Assembly (NCBI GenBank): GCA_024711345.1
Contig: JANJTA010000034.1
Coordinates: forward strand, 1-64,000
Direction of reading: 5' to 3'
DNA length: 64,000 bases
DNA from: Rhodanobacter sp.
Lineage (GTDB): Bacteria; Pseudomonadota; Gammaproteobacteria; Xanthomonadales; Rhodanobacteraceae
The notes beneath the pieces are model-generated. The model searched no databases, had not been told where the DNA came from, and was given only the letters and a program-made list of their open reading frames with translations. The translations under genes were made by a program, and so were the position numbers. Of the stretch, positions 45,311 through 52,657 are shown in pieces (within the stretch, counting starts at the first letter, position 1; the number at the start of each line of letters is the position of its first letter).

Positions 45311-47995
45311 CTACTCGGCGGCATCGCGGTGCGTGGGCGCCGGCTCGTCGGCGTCGGGCAGGCGGCGATCGCTGCCGCTGCGCCGCTCGTGTTCGCGCTG
45401 CTCGGCGGCGACGTGGCGCGCGTGCAGCGCGGCGTCGTCGCTGTCGGCGGGGACGTAGGTGCCCTCGACGGCACCTTCGCGGGCGTCGGCGGCGGGTGCC
45501 TCCCAGTCGTTGCCGCCGGGGGTGATCTTCAGGATCGAGTGGCGCACCTCGCGCGAGAGGATCACCCGCGCGTCGCGCACCATGCCTTCCAGCGCGGCGT
45601 CGTAGTCGAGCTTGCCGGCGTCGTCGGTCCACACGATGCGCCGCTCGCGCAGCTTCTGGATGAAGCCGCGGAACAGCGCCTTGTCGAAGAACTCCGGCGC
45701 GGTCAGCTCGTTGAGCAGGGACAGTCGCTGCGCGGTGAGCGAGCAGGCGTTCTCCAGCTCGGCGCCGGTCATCGTGTGCGGGCCGTTCTTGGCCAGCGCG
45801 GCGATGGTGATGTAGTAGCGCTCGAAGGCCTGGATCAGGCTGCGCGCGATCACCTTGAGCTGGTAGGCGCCATCGTCCTGGCCGGGGCTGCGTTCCAGCA
45901 CGCGGCCGTCGCTGGTCGCTTCGAGCAGGCCGCGGCGCACGAAGAAGTCGATGGTGGCCTGCATCTGCGCGGCGAAGCCGTCGGTATCCCACGGCAGGAA
46001 CAGCTCGCCCTGGATGAACGGGTAGATGATCCGGCCCAGGCGCAGGATCGAGGAGCGCGACATGCGGCGGTTGTTGAGGAAGCAGCAGGCGACCCACGCG
46101 GCGGTGGCGGTGAGGTGCAGCACGTTGTTGCGGAAGTAGCTGAGCAGCACCGCGCGCTCGCCGGTGGCGGTGAGCACGTCGCCGAGCGGGTGCTGCACGC
46201 GCTGGATCCAGCCCATCTGCTCGCCGTAGGCGATGATCGCCGCCGGGTTCATCGGGGTCAGCGTGATGCGGTCCGAATACGGCAGCTCCTCCAGCATCGC
46301 CTTGGCCAGTTCGAGCTGGGTCAGCAGGTCGCTCTCGGCCATCGCATGCTTCGGCGTGGCCAGCAGCGCCAGCGCGAGCAGGTTGATCGGGTTGACGTCG
46401 GCGGCACGGTTGATGTTGACCTGGATCCGTTCGGCGAGGCGGTCGGTGACGGTGCCCAGCCATTCCGGTTTCGCCTCGGGGTCGGCGCCGGCGGCGCGCC
46501 AGTTGTCGCTGGCCGCATCCAGCAGCGGGGTCAGCTCGATCGGCTCGCCGAAATTCAGCGCCACGTGGCCGTAGCGCTGGCGCAGCACCTTGAGTCCCTT
46601 GAGCAGGCCGAGCAGGGATTCCTTCTCCTTCGGCTGGCCGGACAGCTCGCCGATGTAGCTCTTGCCTTCCATCAGCTTCTCGTAGCCGATGTACACCGGC
46701 TGGAACAGCACCGGCCGGCGCGGCGCGCGCAGGAATGCGCGGATGGTCATCGCCAGCATGCCGGCGCGCGGCGCCAGCAGCCGGCCGGTGCGCGAGCGGC
46801 CGCCCTCGATGAAGTATTCCATCGGTACGCCGCGGTCGATCAATTGCGCCACGTATTCGTTGAAGACCACCGAGTACAGCGCGTTGCCGCGGAAACTGCG
46901 GCGCAGGAAGAACGCGCCGCCGCGGCGCAGGATCGGCCCGATCACCGGCAGGTTGAGGTTCACCCCCGCCGCGATGTGCGGCACCACCACGCCGGACACG
47001 TGCAGCTGGTAGCTCATCAGCAGGTAATCGGCATGGCTGCGGTGGCAGGGCACGTAGATCACTTCGTGGCCGGGCGCGGCGGCGCGCGCCTTGTCGAAGT
47101 GGTGCATGGCGATGCCGTCGTACAGCTTGTTCCAGAAGTTGGACAGCAGGAACGAGGCCGAGCGCACCACCGGGTGCGAGTAGTCCGCGGCGATCTCCAG
47201 CACCAGCTTGTGCGCCTTGCGCCAGGCCTTGGCGTGGCTGATCTTCTCCTTCGCCGCGGTGGCGGCGATCGCCGCGCGCACCGGCTCGGCGTTCAGCACT
47301 GCGTCGACCACCGTGCGCTTGTGCGACAGGTCCGGCCCGATCACCGCAGCGCGAATGCGGCGGAAGTGGGTGCGCAGCACCCGCGCGACCTTGCGCGCGA
47401 AGCGCTCCGGGGTGATTCCGCCGGATTCGTCCAGGGTCTGGCGCAGCGACACCGGCGTGGAGAAATGCACCACCGTGTCGCGCCCGTTCAGCAGCAGCGC
47501 CAGCATGCGGCGGAAGCGGCCCACCATCACCCAGTTTTCCGAGAACAGCACGCGGAACCAGCCACTGTCGCGGCTGGGCGCGCGGCCCACGTAGATGGAT
47601 ACCGGCATGATCTGGATGTCGCTGTCGGGCAGGCCCTCCAGCGAGTGCACCAGTTGCCGCAGCGCCTCGTTCGGATTGCGCTTGCGGTTGCGCCCGAGCA
47701 GGCTGCCGTCGCGCCGCGCCAGGGCGAACACCGAGCGGCGTCGGCGGGTGCCGGCCAGCGGCCGCATCGGGTTGGGCAGACCGGCCTCGCGGCAGGCGCG
47801 CTGCAGGATCAACGCGTCGGAAAAACCGTCGCGCTCGATCACGTAGCAGACCGGCACGCCGGCCCGCAGCAGGGTGGCGGGCTCGGCCGGATCGCGGCGG
47901 ATGCGCACCCATGGCTGCAGCAGCTGGCCAGCCAGGTTGAACCACCAGGGAGCGCGAGGGCGGGCGGGGGAGTCCGCGGCGGTAGTCATTTGCAT
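45311..47995 (-). CDS. plsB: Glycerol-3-phosphate 1-O-acyltransferase PlsB
   Basis: Adds the first acyl chain to glycerol-3-phosphate at the inner membrane. The 894-residue length is that of the long PlsB class (E. coli 807). The HX4D active site is His318 to Asp323 in CHRSHADYLL, followed by GGAFFLRRSF, FIEGGRSRTGRLLAPRAG (about 395-412) and VLFQPVYIGYEKLMEG, all motifs of the family. It is 25 bases after a lipoprotein gene and upstream of an amidohydrolase gene; the three form a probable operon. Confidence 0.96.
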   Translation of the reverse strand: MQMTTAADSPARPRAPWWFNLAGQLLQPWVRIRRDPAEPATLLRAGVPVCYVIERDGFSDALILQRACREAGLPNPMRPLAGTRRRRSVFALARRDGSLLGRNRKRNPNEALRQLVHSLEGLPDSDIQIMPVSIYVGRAPSRDSGWFRVLFSENWVMVGRFRRMLALLLNGRDTVVHFSTPVSLRQTLDESGGITPERFARKVARVLRTHFRRIRAAVIGPDLSHKRTVVDAVLNAEPVRAAIAATAAKEKISHAKAWRKAHKLVLEIAADYSHPVVRSASFLLSNFWNKLYDGIAMHHFDKARAAAPGHEVIYVPCHRSHADYLLMSYQLHVSGVVVPHIAAGVNLNLPVIGPILRRGGAFFLRRSFRGNALYSVVFNEYVAQLIDRGVPMEYFIEGGRSRTGRLLAPRAGMLAMTIRAFLRAPRRPVLFQPVYIGYEKLMEGKSYIGELSGQPKEKESLLGLLKGLKVLRQRYGHVALNFGEPIELTPLLDAASDNWRAAGADPEAKPEWLGTVTDRLAERIQVNINRAADVNPINLLALALLATPKHAMAESDLLTQLELAKAMLEELPYSDRITLTPMNPAAIIAYGEQMGWIQRVQHPLGDVLTATGERAVLLSYFRNNVLHLTATAAWVACCFLNNRRMSRSSILRLGRIIYPFIQGELFLPWDTDGFAAQMQATIDFFVRRGLLEATSDGRVLERSPGQDDGAYQLKVIARSLIQAFERYYITIAALAKNGPHTMTGAELENACSLTAQRLSLLNELTAPEFFDKALFRGFIQKLRERRIVWTDDAGKLDYDAALEGMVRDARVILSREVRHSILKITPGGNDWEAPAADAREGAVEGTYVPADSDDAALHARHVAAEQREHERRSGSDRRLPDADEPAPTHRDAAE

Positions 47996-48020
47996 CCGTC
48001 CATTCTAACGGCTGCGTCGT

Positions 48021-48929
48021 TCAGTCTTGCGCAACAGCGCTGGCGGCGGAGCCTGCTGCCGCCGGCTGCTGCAGCTGGCGGTGCGACCGGCGCGCGTTGC
48101 GCAGCAGGTCCTCGCTGTACCAGCGGCCGTTCTCCTGCACCAGCACCGTCTCGGTCGACAGCCGCTTGCCGAGCAAGGTGTAGTCGATCTTCACCACGGC
48201 ACGGCCGTTGTCCTTGGCGAGCGGCGTGAGCTTCACCGAATCGAACGCGTCGTCCACCGACAGGCCGTAGATTGCCAACACCTGCTTGAGGCCGCCCCAG
48301 GCGACGGCGTACTTGGCCATGCTGGCGTCGAAATCCATCGCGTGCAGCTGTCCGGGGTCCTTCAGGTCCAGCTGGCGCGCCGTCGCCACGGCCACGCCGA
48401 CCGCCTGCTTCGCCCGCGCCTGGTCGAACCACGGCGCCTGCTGCGCCCACGGCAGCAGCGCGTCGAGCGCGCCGTCGAGCTGGGTTTTCTGCGCGTCGCT
48501 GAGCGTGCGGCTCTGCGCGATGCCGCTTTTCAGCACGGCCTCGCCCACGCTGATCAGCACCGGCAGCTGGTCGCGGTACTGCCGCTCCATCGCCGCCAGC
48601 TTCGGTTGCAGCTCGGCGTACAGCCGGTGCTCGGCGTCCGGCCCGGTGAGCTCATGCAGGGCCTGGTCGAGGCGCGCGCGATCCCTGGCGCTGCCCGGTG
48701 GCATGTCGCGCTGCTGCAGGCGCCAGTCGGCGCGCAGATTGGCGTAGTCGGCCGGCGGCAGCGCCTGCTTCCACAGTCGATCGAAGTCGCCGGCCCGGAG
48801 CAGGTCGAACGAGGCCTGCAGCGCCGCCTGCGGCGTGCTGCCGCCCTCTTGCGCGGTCTCGTCCTTGCCGTGGCAGGCGCCCAGCAGCAATGCGGCAAGC
48901 AGCATCGGCATCGCATGGCGAAGGCGCAT
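48021..48929 (-). CDS. Putative lipoprotein of unknown function
   Basis: A 302-residue protein with a lipoprotein signal, MLLAALLLGACHGKDE, so the cysteine would be lipidated. The mature part is largely helical and charged, without a motif I know; segments such as AALQASFDLLRAGDFDRLWKQALP may be TPR-like or scaffold helices. It is the first gene of a likely operon with plsB (25 bases downstream), so a role at the envelope with phospholipid synthesis is possible but not shown. The ATG at 48929 is used; a later in-frame ATG at 48914 is an alternative. Confidence 0.7.
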   Translation of the reverse strand: MRLRHAMPMLLAALLLGACHGKDETAQEGGSTPQAALQASFDLLRAGDFDRLWKQALPPADYANLRADWRLQQRDMPPGSARDRARLDQALHELTGPDAEHRLYAELQPKLAAMERQYRDQLPVLISVGEAVLKSGIAQSRTLSDAQKTQLDGALDALLPWAQQAPWFDQARAKQAVGVAVATARQLDLKDPGQLHAMDFDASMAKYAVAWGGLKQVLAIYGLSVDDAFDSVKLTPLAKDNGRAVVKIDYTLLGKRLSTETVLVQENGRWYSEDLLRNARRSHRQLQQPAAAGSAASAVAQD

Positions 48930-49040
48930 CGACGGAATCTCGCGGTGGGTGGTGGCGAAGCAGGCGCCACGGGGGTGAACGCAGGGTAAGGGCCGCGGCG
49001 GCCGCGAAACAAGGGCGCGGCGCAAGTTTTCGCGGGCCGG

Positions 49041-49074
49041 AAAAAGAAAACCCCGCGGGCGTTGCCTCGCGGGG
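49041..49074 (-). terminator. Rho-independent terminator after the HAD phosphatase gene
   Basis: On the minus strand CCCCGCG (49068-49074) pairs with CGCGGGG (49051-49057), and then TTTTCTTTTT follows (49041-49050). A seven-pair GC stem with a ten-base U-rich tract is a good intrinsic terminator. It separates the phosphatase gene (49222-50103) from the lipoprotein-plsB operon that begins at 48929. Confidence 0.75.
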
Positions 49075-49221
49075 AAATCCGGCGGAGCCGGAAGGGAAAT
49101 GGCCTTGCCTGCAAAGGTCTTGGTCAGCAGGGGTTGGCAGGGCAGATATTACCCGTCCGTTAAAGCTGAGGCAATACTTTTGCATTACCTTGTAAACTGA
49201 TGTTTATGAAACGATATTTTC

Positions 49222-50103
49222 CTACTCGTAGCGCAACGCGTCGATCTTCTGCCGGCGCCGCTGCTCCGGCGGCGCGGACCAGTCGTTGTTGAACAGCGCC
49301 GGCTCCCACGAGCCGTAGGTCGCATTCGGTAGCACGAACCAGCGCGAGCCGATCCAGCCCAGGTACGGCGCGATCGCCCGCTGGCGACCGGCGGCATTGT
49401 TCGCCAGCACCGTCACGAAGTCGCCGATCTGGTCGCCGAACTGCATCAGCACGCGGTACTTGCGGCTGATCAGCTGGCGCCGGCAGCCCTTCTCGGTGCC
49501 AACCTGCTCGCAGCCTTCGACGAAGGTGCCCAGGCCGAGGAACGCCTCCGGGCCGGAGACCGGCAGGCCGACCTTGCGCAGGTTGGCCAGGGTGACTTGG
49601 TCCAGATCCTTGGCGCGGTTGGACACGTAGAGCACGGCGATGCCGTGCTTTGCGGCGAACCGGGTGAACTCGACCACGCCGGGCAGCGCACGTGCGCTTT
49701 CCTGCCGGCACCACGCGGCCCAGTCCGCCTCGTTGTACTCGCCGCCGCTGCGGACCAGGCGCGCCTGGTACGGCGAGTTGTCCAGCACGGTCTCGTCGAT
49801 GTCCAGCACCACCGCCGGCTGGAGGCCGGCGGCCGGCGCCACGCGATCGTCCCTGGTCAGCGCGTCCCACTGGCGGTCCTTCATGGCGGCCAGCAGGCGC
49901 GCCTGGGCGTCGCGGTAGGTCTGCAGGTAGATCAGGTCGTGCTCGATCGCGGTCTGGCTCCACGCCACCGCGTTGAGGTTGTCGTTGGCGGCGACGGTGG
50001 TTGCCGCCGTGGGCATTGCCGTCGCTGCCGGAGGGCGGGGAGCGACGGCGCATCCGGCCAGCAGGACGAGCGCGAGCAGGGAGGTGGGAAGACGAAGCCG
50101 CAT
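49222..50103 (-). CDS. HAD-IIIB acid phosphatase lipoprotein (e(P4)-like)
   Basis: A 293-residue lipoprotein with signal LLALVLLAGC. The catalytic HAD motif is DIDETVLDN (about 98-106), with the nucleophilic Asp and the general acid Asp, followed by YVSNRAKDLDQVT. This is the class of acid phosphatases (HAD subfamily IIIB, as in Haemophilus e(P4) and OlpA) that dephosphorylate nucleotides and cofactors outside the inner membrane. A terminator lies about 150 bases downstream. It is divergent from the AI-2E-family gene. Confidence 0.9.
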   Translation of the reverse strand: MRLRLPTSLLALVLLAGCAVAPRPPAATAMPTAATTVAANDNLNAVAWSQTAIEHDLIYLQTYRDAQARLLAAMKDRQWDALTRDDRVAPAAGLQPAVVLDIDETVLDNSPYQARLVRSGGEYNEADWAAWCRQESARALPGVVEFTRFAAKHGIAVLYVSNRAKDLDQVTLANLRKVGLPVSGPEAFLGLGTFVEGCEQVGTEKGCRRQLISRKYRVLMQFGDQIGDFVTVLANNAAGRQRAIAPYLGWIGSRWFVLPNATYGSWEPALFNNDWSAPPEQRRRQKIDALRYE

Positions 50104-50233
50104 GAAGGCGTTCCTTGGAAAACCGGCGAAGCGAAACAATGAACGCAGTTTACGACAGCCCCATGGCAGGGGCTGGCAGCTACGGCGGGCTGCTGACAGA
50201 CTGGCGCTTCCGCTCCCCACGGTTTCGTTTCGC

Positions 50234-51265
50234 ATGGATTCCAGCCTGCCTGTCCTGCGCCCGCCTTCGGCGGCCGTCCGCTACGCGAGTTACCTGCTGG
50301 CAGGCGCGGCGCTGTTGCTGGTGGTGAGGATCCATCTGCTGCCGGCGCTGCTGGCCGGCCTGCTGGTGTTCGAGCTGGTGCAGACGATGGTGCCGCTGCT
50401 GGGCCGGCGCATTCCCGGCGACCGCGCGCGGGTGGTGGTGGTCGCGCTGCTTGGCGCGGTGGTGGTGGGCCTGTTGATCCTGCTGATCCTCGGCGCGATC
50501 AGCCTGTTCCACACCGAAGTCGGCAACCCGCAGCTGCTGTGGCAGGAGCAGCTGATGCCGCTGGTGGAGAAGGCGCGCCAGCAGTTGCCGCCGGCGCTGG
50601 TGAACAGCCTTCCCGACAGCGTCGACGACCTGCGCGTGGGCGCGATCGAGCTGGCGCGCAAGCATGCCGCCACCCTGCAGCTGGCGGGCAAGGGCGCGGC
50701 GCGGGTGTTCGTGCACATCCTGATCGGCCTGGTCCTGGGCGCGATCGTGGCGTTGAGCCGCACCCGCCCGGCACATCAGATGGGTCCGCTGGCGGCGACG
50801 CTGAGCCTGCGCTGCCAGCGGCTGGCCGGGGCGTTCCACAACATCGTGTTCGCGCAGATCAAGATCTCGCTGATCAACACCTTGTTCACCGCGATCTTCC
50901 TGCTCGTCCTGCTGCCGCTGATGGGCATCCACGTGCCGCTGGCCAAGACCCTGGTGGTGGTGACCTTCGTGGTCGGCCTGCTGCCGGTGATCGGCAACCT
51001 GATCTCCAACACCGCGATCACTGTGGCCGGGCTGTCGGTGTCGCTGGGCGTGGGCATCGCCGCGCTGGTCTTCCTGGTGCTGATCCACAAGCTGGAGTAC
51101 TTCCTCAACGCGCGCATCGTCGGCACGCAGATCCGTGCCCGCGCCTGGGAATTGCTGGTGGCCATGCTGCTGATGGAGGCCATGTTCGGCCTGCCCGGGG
51201 TGATCGCGGCTCCGATCTACTACGCCTACCTGAAAAGCGAGCTGGAAGCCGGGCAGCTGCTGTAG
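50234..51265 (+). CDS. AI-2E-family transporter/permease
   Basis: A 343-residue inner-membrane protein with about eight hydrophobic helices, of the PF01594 AI-2E transporter type. It has the family segments VFELVQTMVPLLG, LINTLFTAIFLLVLLPLMG, VVGLLPVIGNLISNTAITVAG and EYFLNARIVGTQI. Members have been linked to autoinducer, ion or compatible-solute export, so the substrate is unknown. It lies directly before the LysR gene of the glutamate island, but nothing shows a functional link. Confidence 0.85.
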   Translation: MDSSLPVLRPPSAAVRYASYLLAGAALLLVVRIHLLPALLAGLLVFELVQTMVPLLGRRIPGDRARVVVVALLGAVVVGLLILLILGAISLFHTEVGNPQLLWQEQLMPLVEKARQQLPPALVNSLPDSVDDLRVGAIELARKHAATLQLAGKGAARVFVHILIGLVLGAIVALSRTRPAHQMGPLAATLSLRCQRLAGAFHNIVFAQIKISLINTLFTAIFLLVLLPLMGIHVPLAKTLVVVTFVVGLLPVIGNLISNTAITVAGLSVSLGVGIAALVFLVLIHKLEYFLNARIVGTQIRARAWELLVAMLLMEAMFGLPGVIAAPIYYAYLKSELEAGQLL

Positions 51266-51363
51266 CTCCGCTCGCCGCGCCGCGCCGGCGGCTTGCTTCG
51301 CCCCGACGCCTATGTTGCACTCCGGGCTCATCGCCGTCTGGCGTAAGGGGACGAAAGCCCGAC

Positions 51364-52266
51364 ATGCGCCTTCGCCATATCGAACTGTTCCATGCCGTGC
51401 TGACCACCGGCAGCCTGACCGGCGCGGCCGATCTCCTGAACATTTCGCAGCCCGCCGCCAGCAAGGCGTTGCAGCATGCCGAGCTGCAGCTGGGCTTCGC
51501 CCTGTTCAGCCGTGTGCGCGGGCGCCTGCAGCCGACCCAGGAGGCGCTGCTGCTGCGCCACCGCGTCGAAAAGATCGCCCAGGAACTGCACGACCTGCAG
51601 CGCCTCACCGCGAACATCGCCCGTCCGGAAAGCTACCCCTTGCGCGTGACCTGCACGCCGACCCTGGCGCAGGCGCTGGTGCCCGACGCGACCGCGCAGC
51701 TGCGCAAGGCATTTCCCGGCACCACCGCCGAGCTGTTCACCCGGCACTCGGCGGAAATGTGCGAGTCGCTGATGCTGCACGAGACCGACATCGGCCTCAC
51801 CTTGCAGGACGCCGGCCACCCCGGCCTGCAGCAGGAGCCGCTGTGCCGCGGGCAGGTCATGGTCATCGCCCCGCCCGGCACGTGGTCGCCGGCGGAGCTG
51901 GCGCAGCCGCTGCCGGTTGCCGCGCTGGCCGGCCAGCCGATGATCGGCATCGCCATGCAGGACGCGCTGGGCCGCATGCTGCAGAACCACCTGGGCCAGA
52001 TCGAACCGGCGCCGCGCACCTCGGTCTGGGTGCAGACCTACCAGCTGGCGTATTCGCTCGTCGCGCAGGGCGAAGGGCTGGCGCTGGTCGATCCCTTCAC
52101 CGCGTCGCGCGGCGGCGGGGAAACCGTGCAGACGCGGCCGTTGAAGCTGCAGCTCGACGTGGTGCTGTACGCGTTGTACCGGCTGGACAGCCCGCTGAAC
52201 CCGGTGCAGAAGCATTTCCTGGGCCTGGTGCGCCAGCTGGCCCAGCGCGTGCTGGCGCCGGGCTGA
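51364..52266 (+). CDS. LysR-family regulator of the D-glutamate/gamma-glutamyl island
   Basis: A 300-residue LysR-type factor. The helix-turn-helix spans about residues 2-45 (RLRHIELFHAVLTTGSLTGAADLLNISQ then PAASKALQHAELQLG), and the effector domain starts near 90. It is immediately upstream of the receptor gene and of the 71-bp promoter block at 52301, so it most likely controls the receptor, the gamma-glutamyltransferase and the dgcN-dgcA-gltS genes. The co-inducer is unknown; D- or L-glutamate or a glutamyl peptide would be logical. Confidence 0.88.
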   Translation: MRLRHIELFHAVLTTGSLTGAADLLNISQPAASKALQHAELQLGFALFSRVRGRLQPTQEALLLRHRVEKIAQELHDLQRLTANIARPESYPLRVTCTPTLAQALVPDATAQLRKAFPGTTAELFTRHSAEMCESLMLHETDIGLTLQDAGHPGLQQEPLCRGQVMVIAPPGTWSPAELAQPLPVAALAGQPMIGIAMQDALGRMLQNHLGQIEPAPRTSVWVQTYQLAYSLVAQGEGLALVDPFTASRGGGETVQTRPLKLQLDVVLYALYRLDSPLNPVQKHFLGLVRQLAQRVLAPG

Positions 52267-52300
52267 CGCCCCGCGCCGCCCCGCGCTGCGGCGCGGGTGT

Positions 52301-52371
52301 CCACAACCTCCAGTTATGCAAAGTGCCGGTCTTTTCATTGGAGGCCGTCGCTGGCCTGTGACTAAGCTCGA
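52301..52371 (+). promoter_or_regulatory. 71-bp promoter block A, shared with 55215-55285
   Basis: Aligned with the block at 55215, the sequence is the same length with no gaps, and 53 of 71 positions agree by my count. Strongly kept parts are CCACAACC at the left end, GTTATGC, GTCTTTTCATTGG and GTGACTA-GCTCGA at the right end. A possible promoter is TTGGAG (52338-52343), a 19-base spacer and TAAGCT (52363-52368). ATGCAAAG and CTTTTCAT form an imperfect dyad, as expected of a LysR site. It starts 34 bases past the LysR stop. Confidence 0.7.
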
Positions 52372-52396
52372 CGCCGTGCTGGGGAAGGGGTGACGC

Positions 52397-52657
52397 ATGT
52401 CCGACCGGAACACGCCACGACGATCTGCAGAGCCGGCCGGGGAAGCCGGTTCGCGTGGCGTCCTTCCGCGGTCGTGCCGGCCGGTACGGGAGGTTGGTCG
52501 CCGGGTTCGTGCGCAGGCAGCGTGGCAGTCGCCGGCGCCATCGGGCTCGCGGCCCAGGGGTCTTCGGGACCCGTCGCAGGGGCATAGGGCATATCCGCTG
52601 CCGGTATGGCCCGGCGGCGGCCACATGGCGCCAAAACACTTGGGGGAGCATTCATGA
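52397..52657 (+). other. Leader region with 86-codon upstream open frame (start resembles ggt)
   Basis: The stretch between promoter block A and the receptor has an open frame from ATG 52397 with AAGGGG upstream; its TGA overlaps the receptor ATG in an ATGA. Its start sits 26 bases after block A, the same distance (24) as the ggt start from block B. Its first codons (MSDRNTPRR) echo the ggt start (MTARNAPRH). Beyond about 25 bases the likeness ends, codon use is poor in third-position GC, and the product is Arg-rich. It is probably a decayed duplicate or an untranslated leader; a coupled leader peptide remains possible. The rest of the gap holds no other feature that I recognise. Confidence 0.4.

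Noticed and set aside
49130..49221. AT-rich stretch downstream of the HAD phosphatase gene as a promoter or small RNA
   Set aside because: TTTACA and TATTGC-like words have poor spacing on the minus strand, and the terminator at 49041-49074 would stop any transcript before the next gene.
51256..51285. GTAG at the stop codon of the AI-2E-family gene, like the REP heads
   Set aside because: The following bases (CTCCGCTCGCC) do not match the REP consensus and no inverted arm is found.
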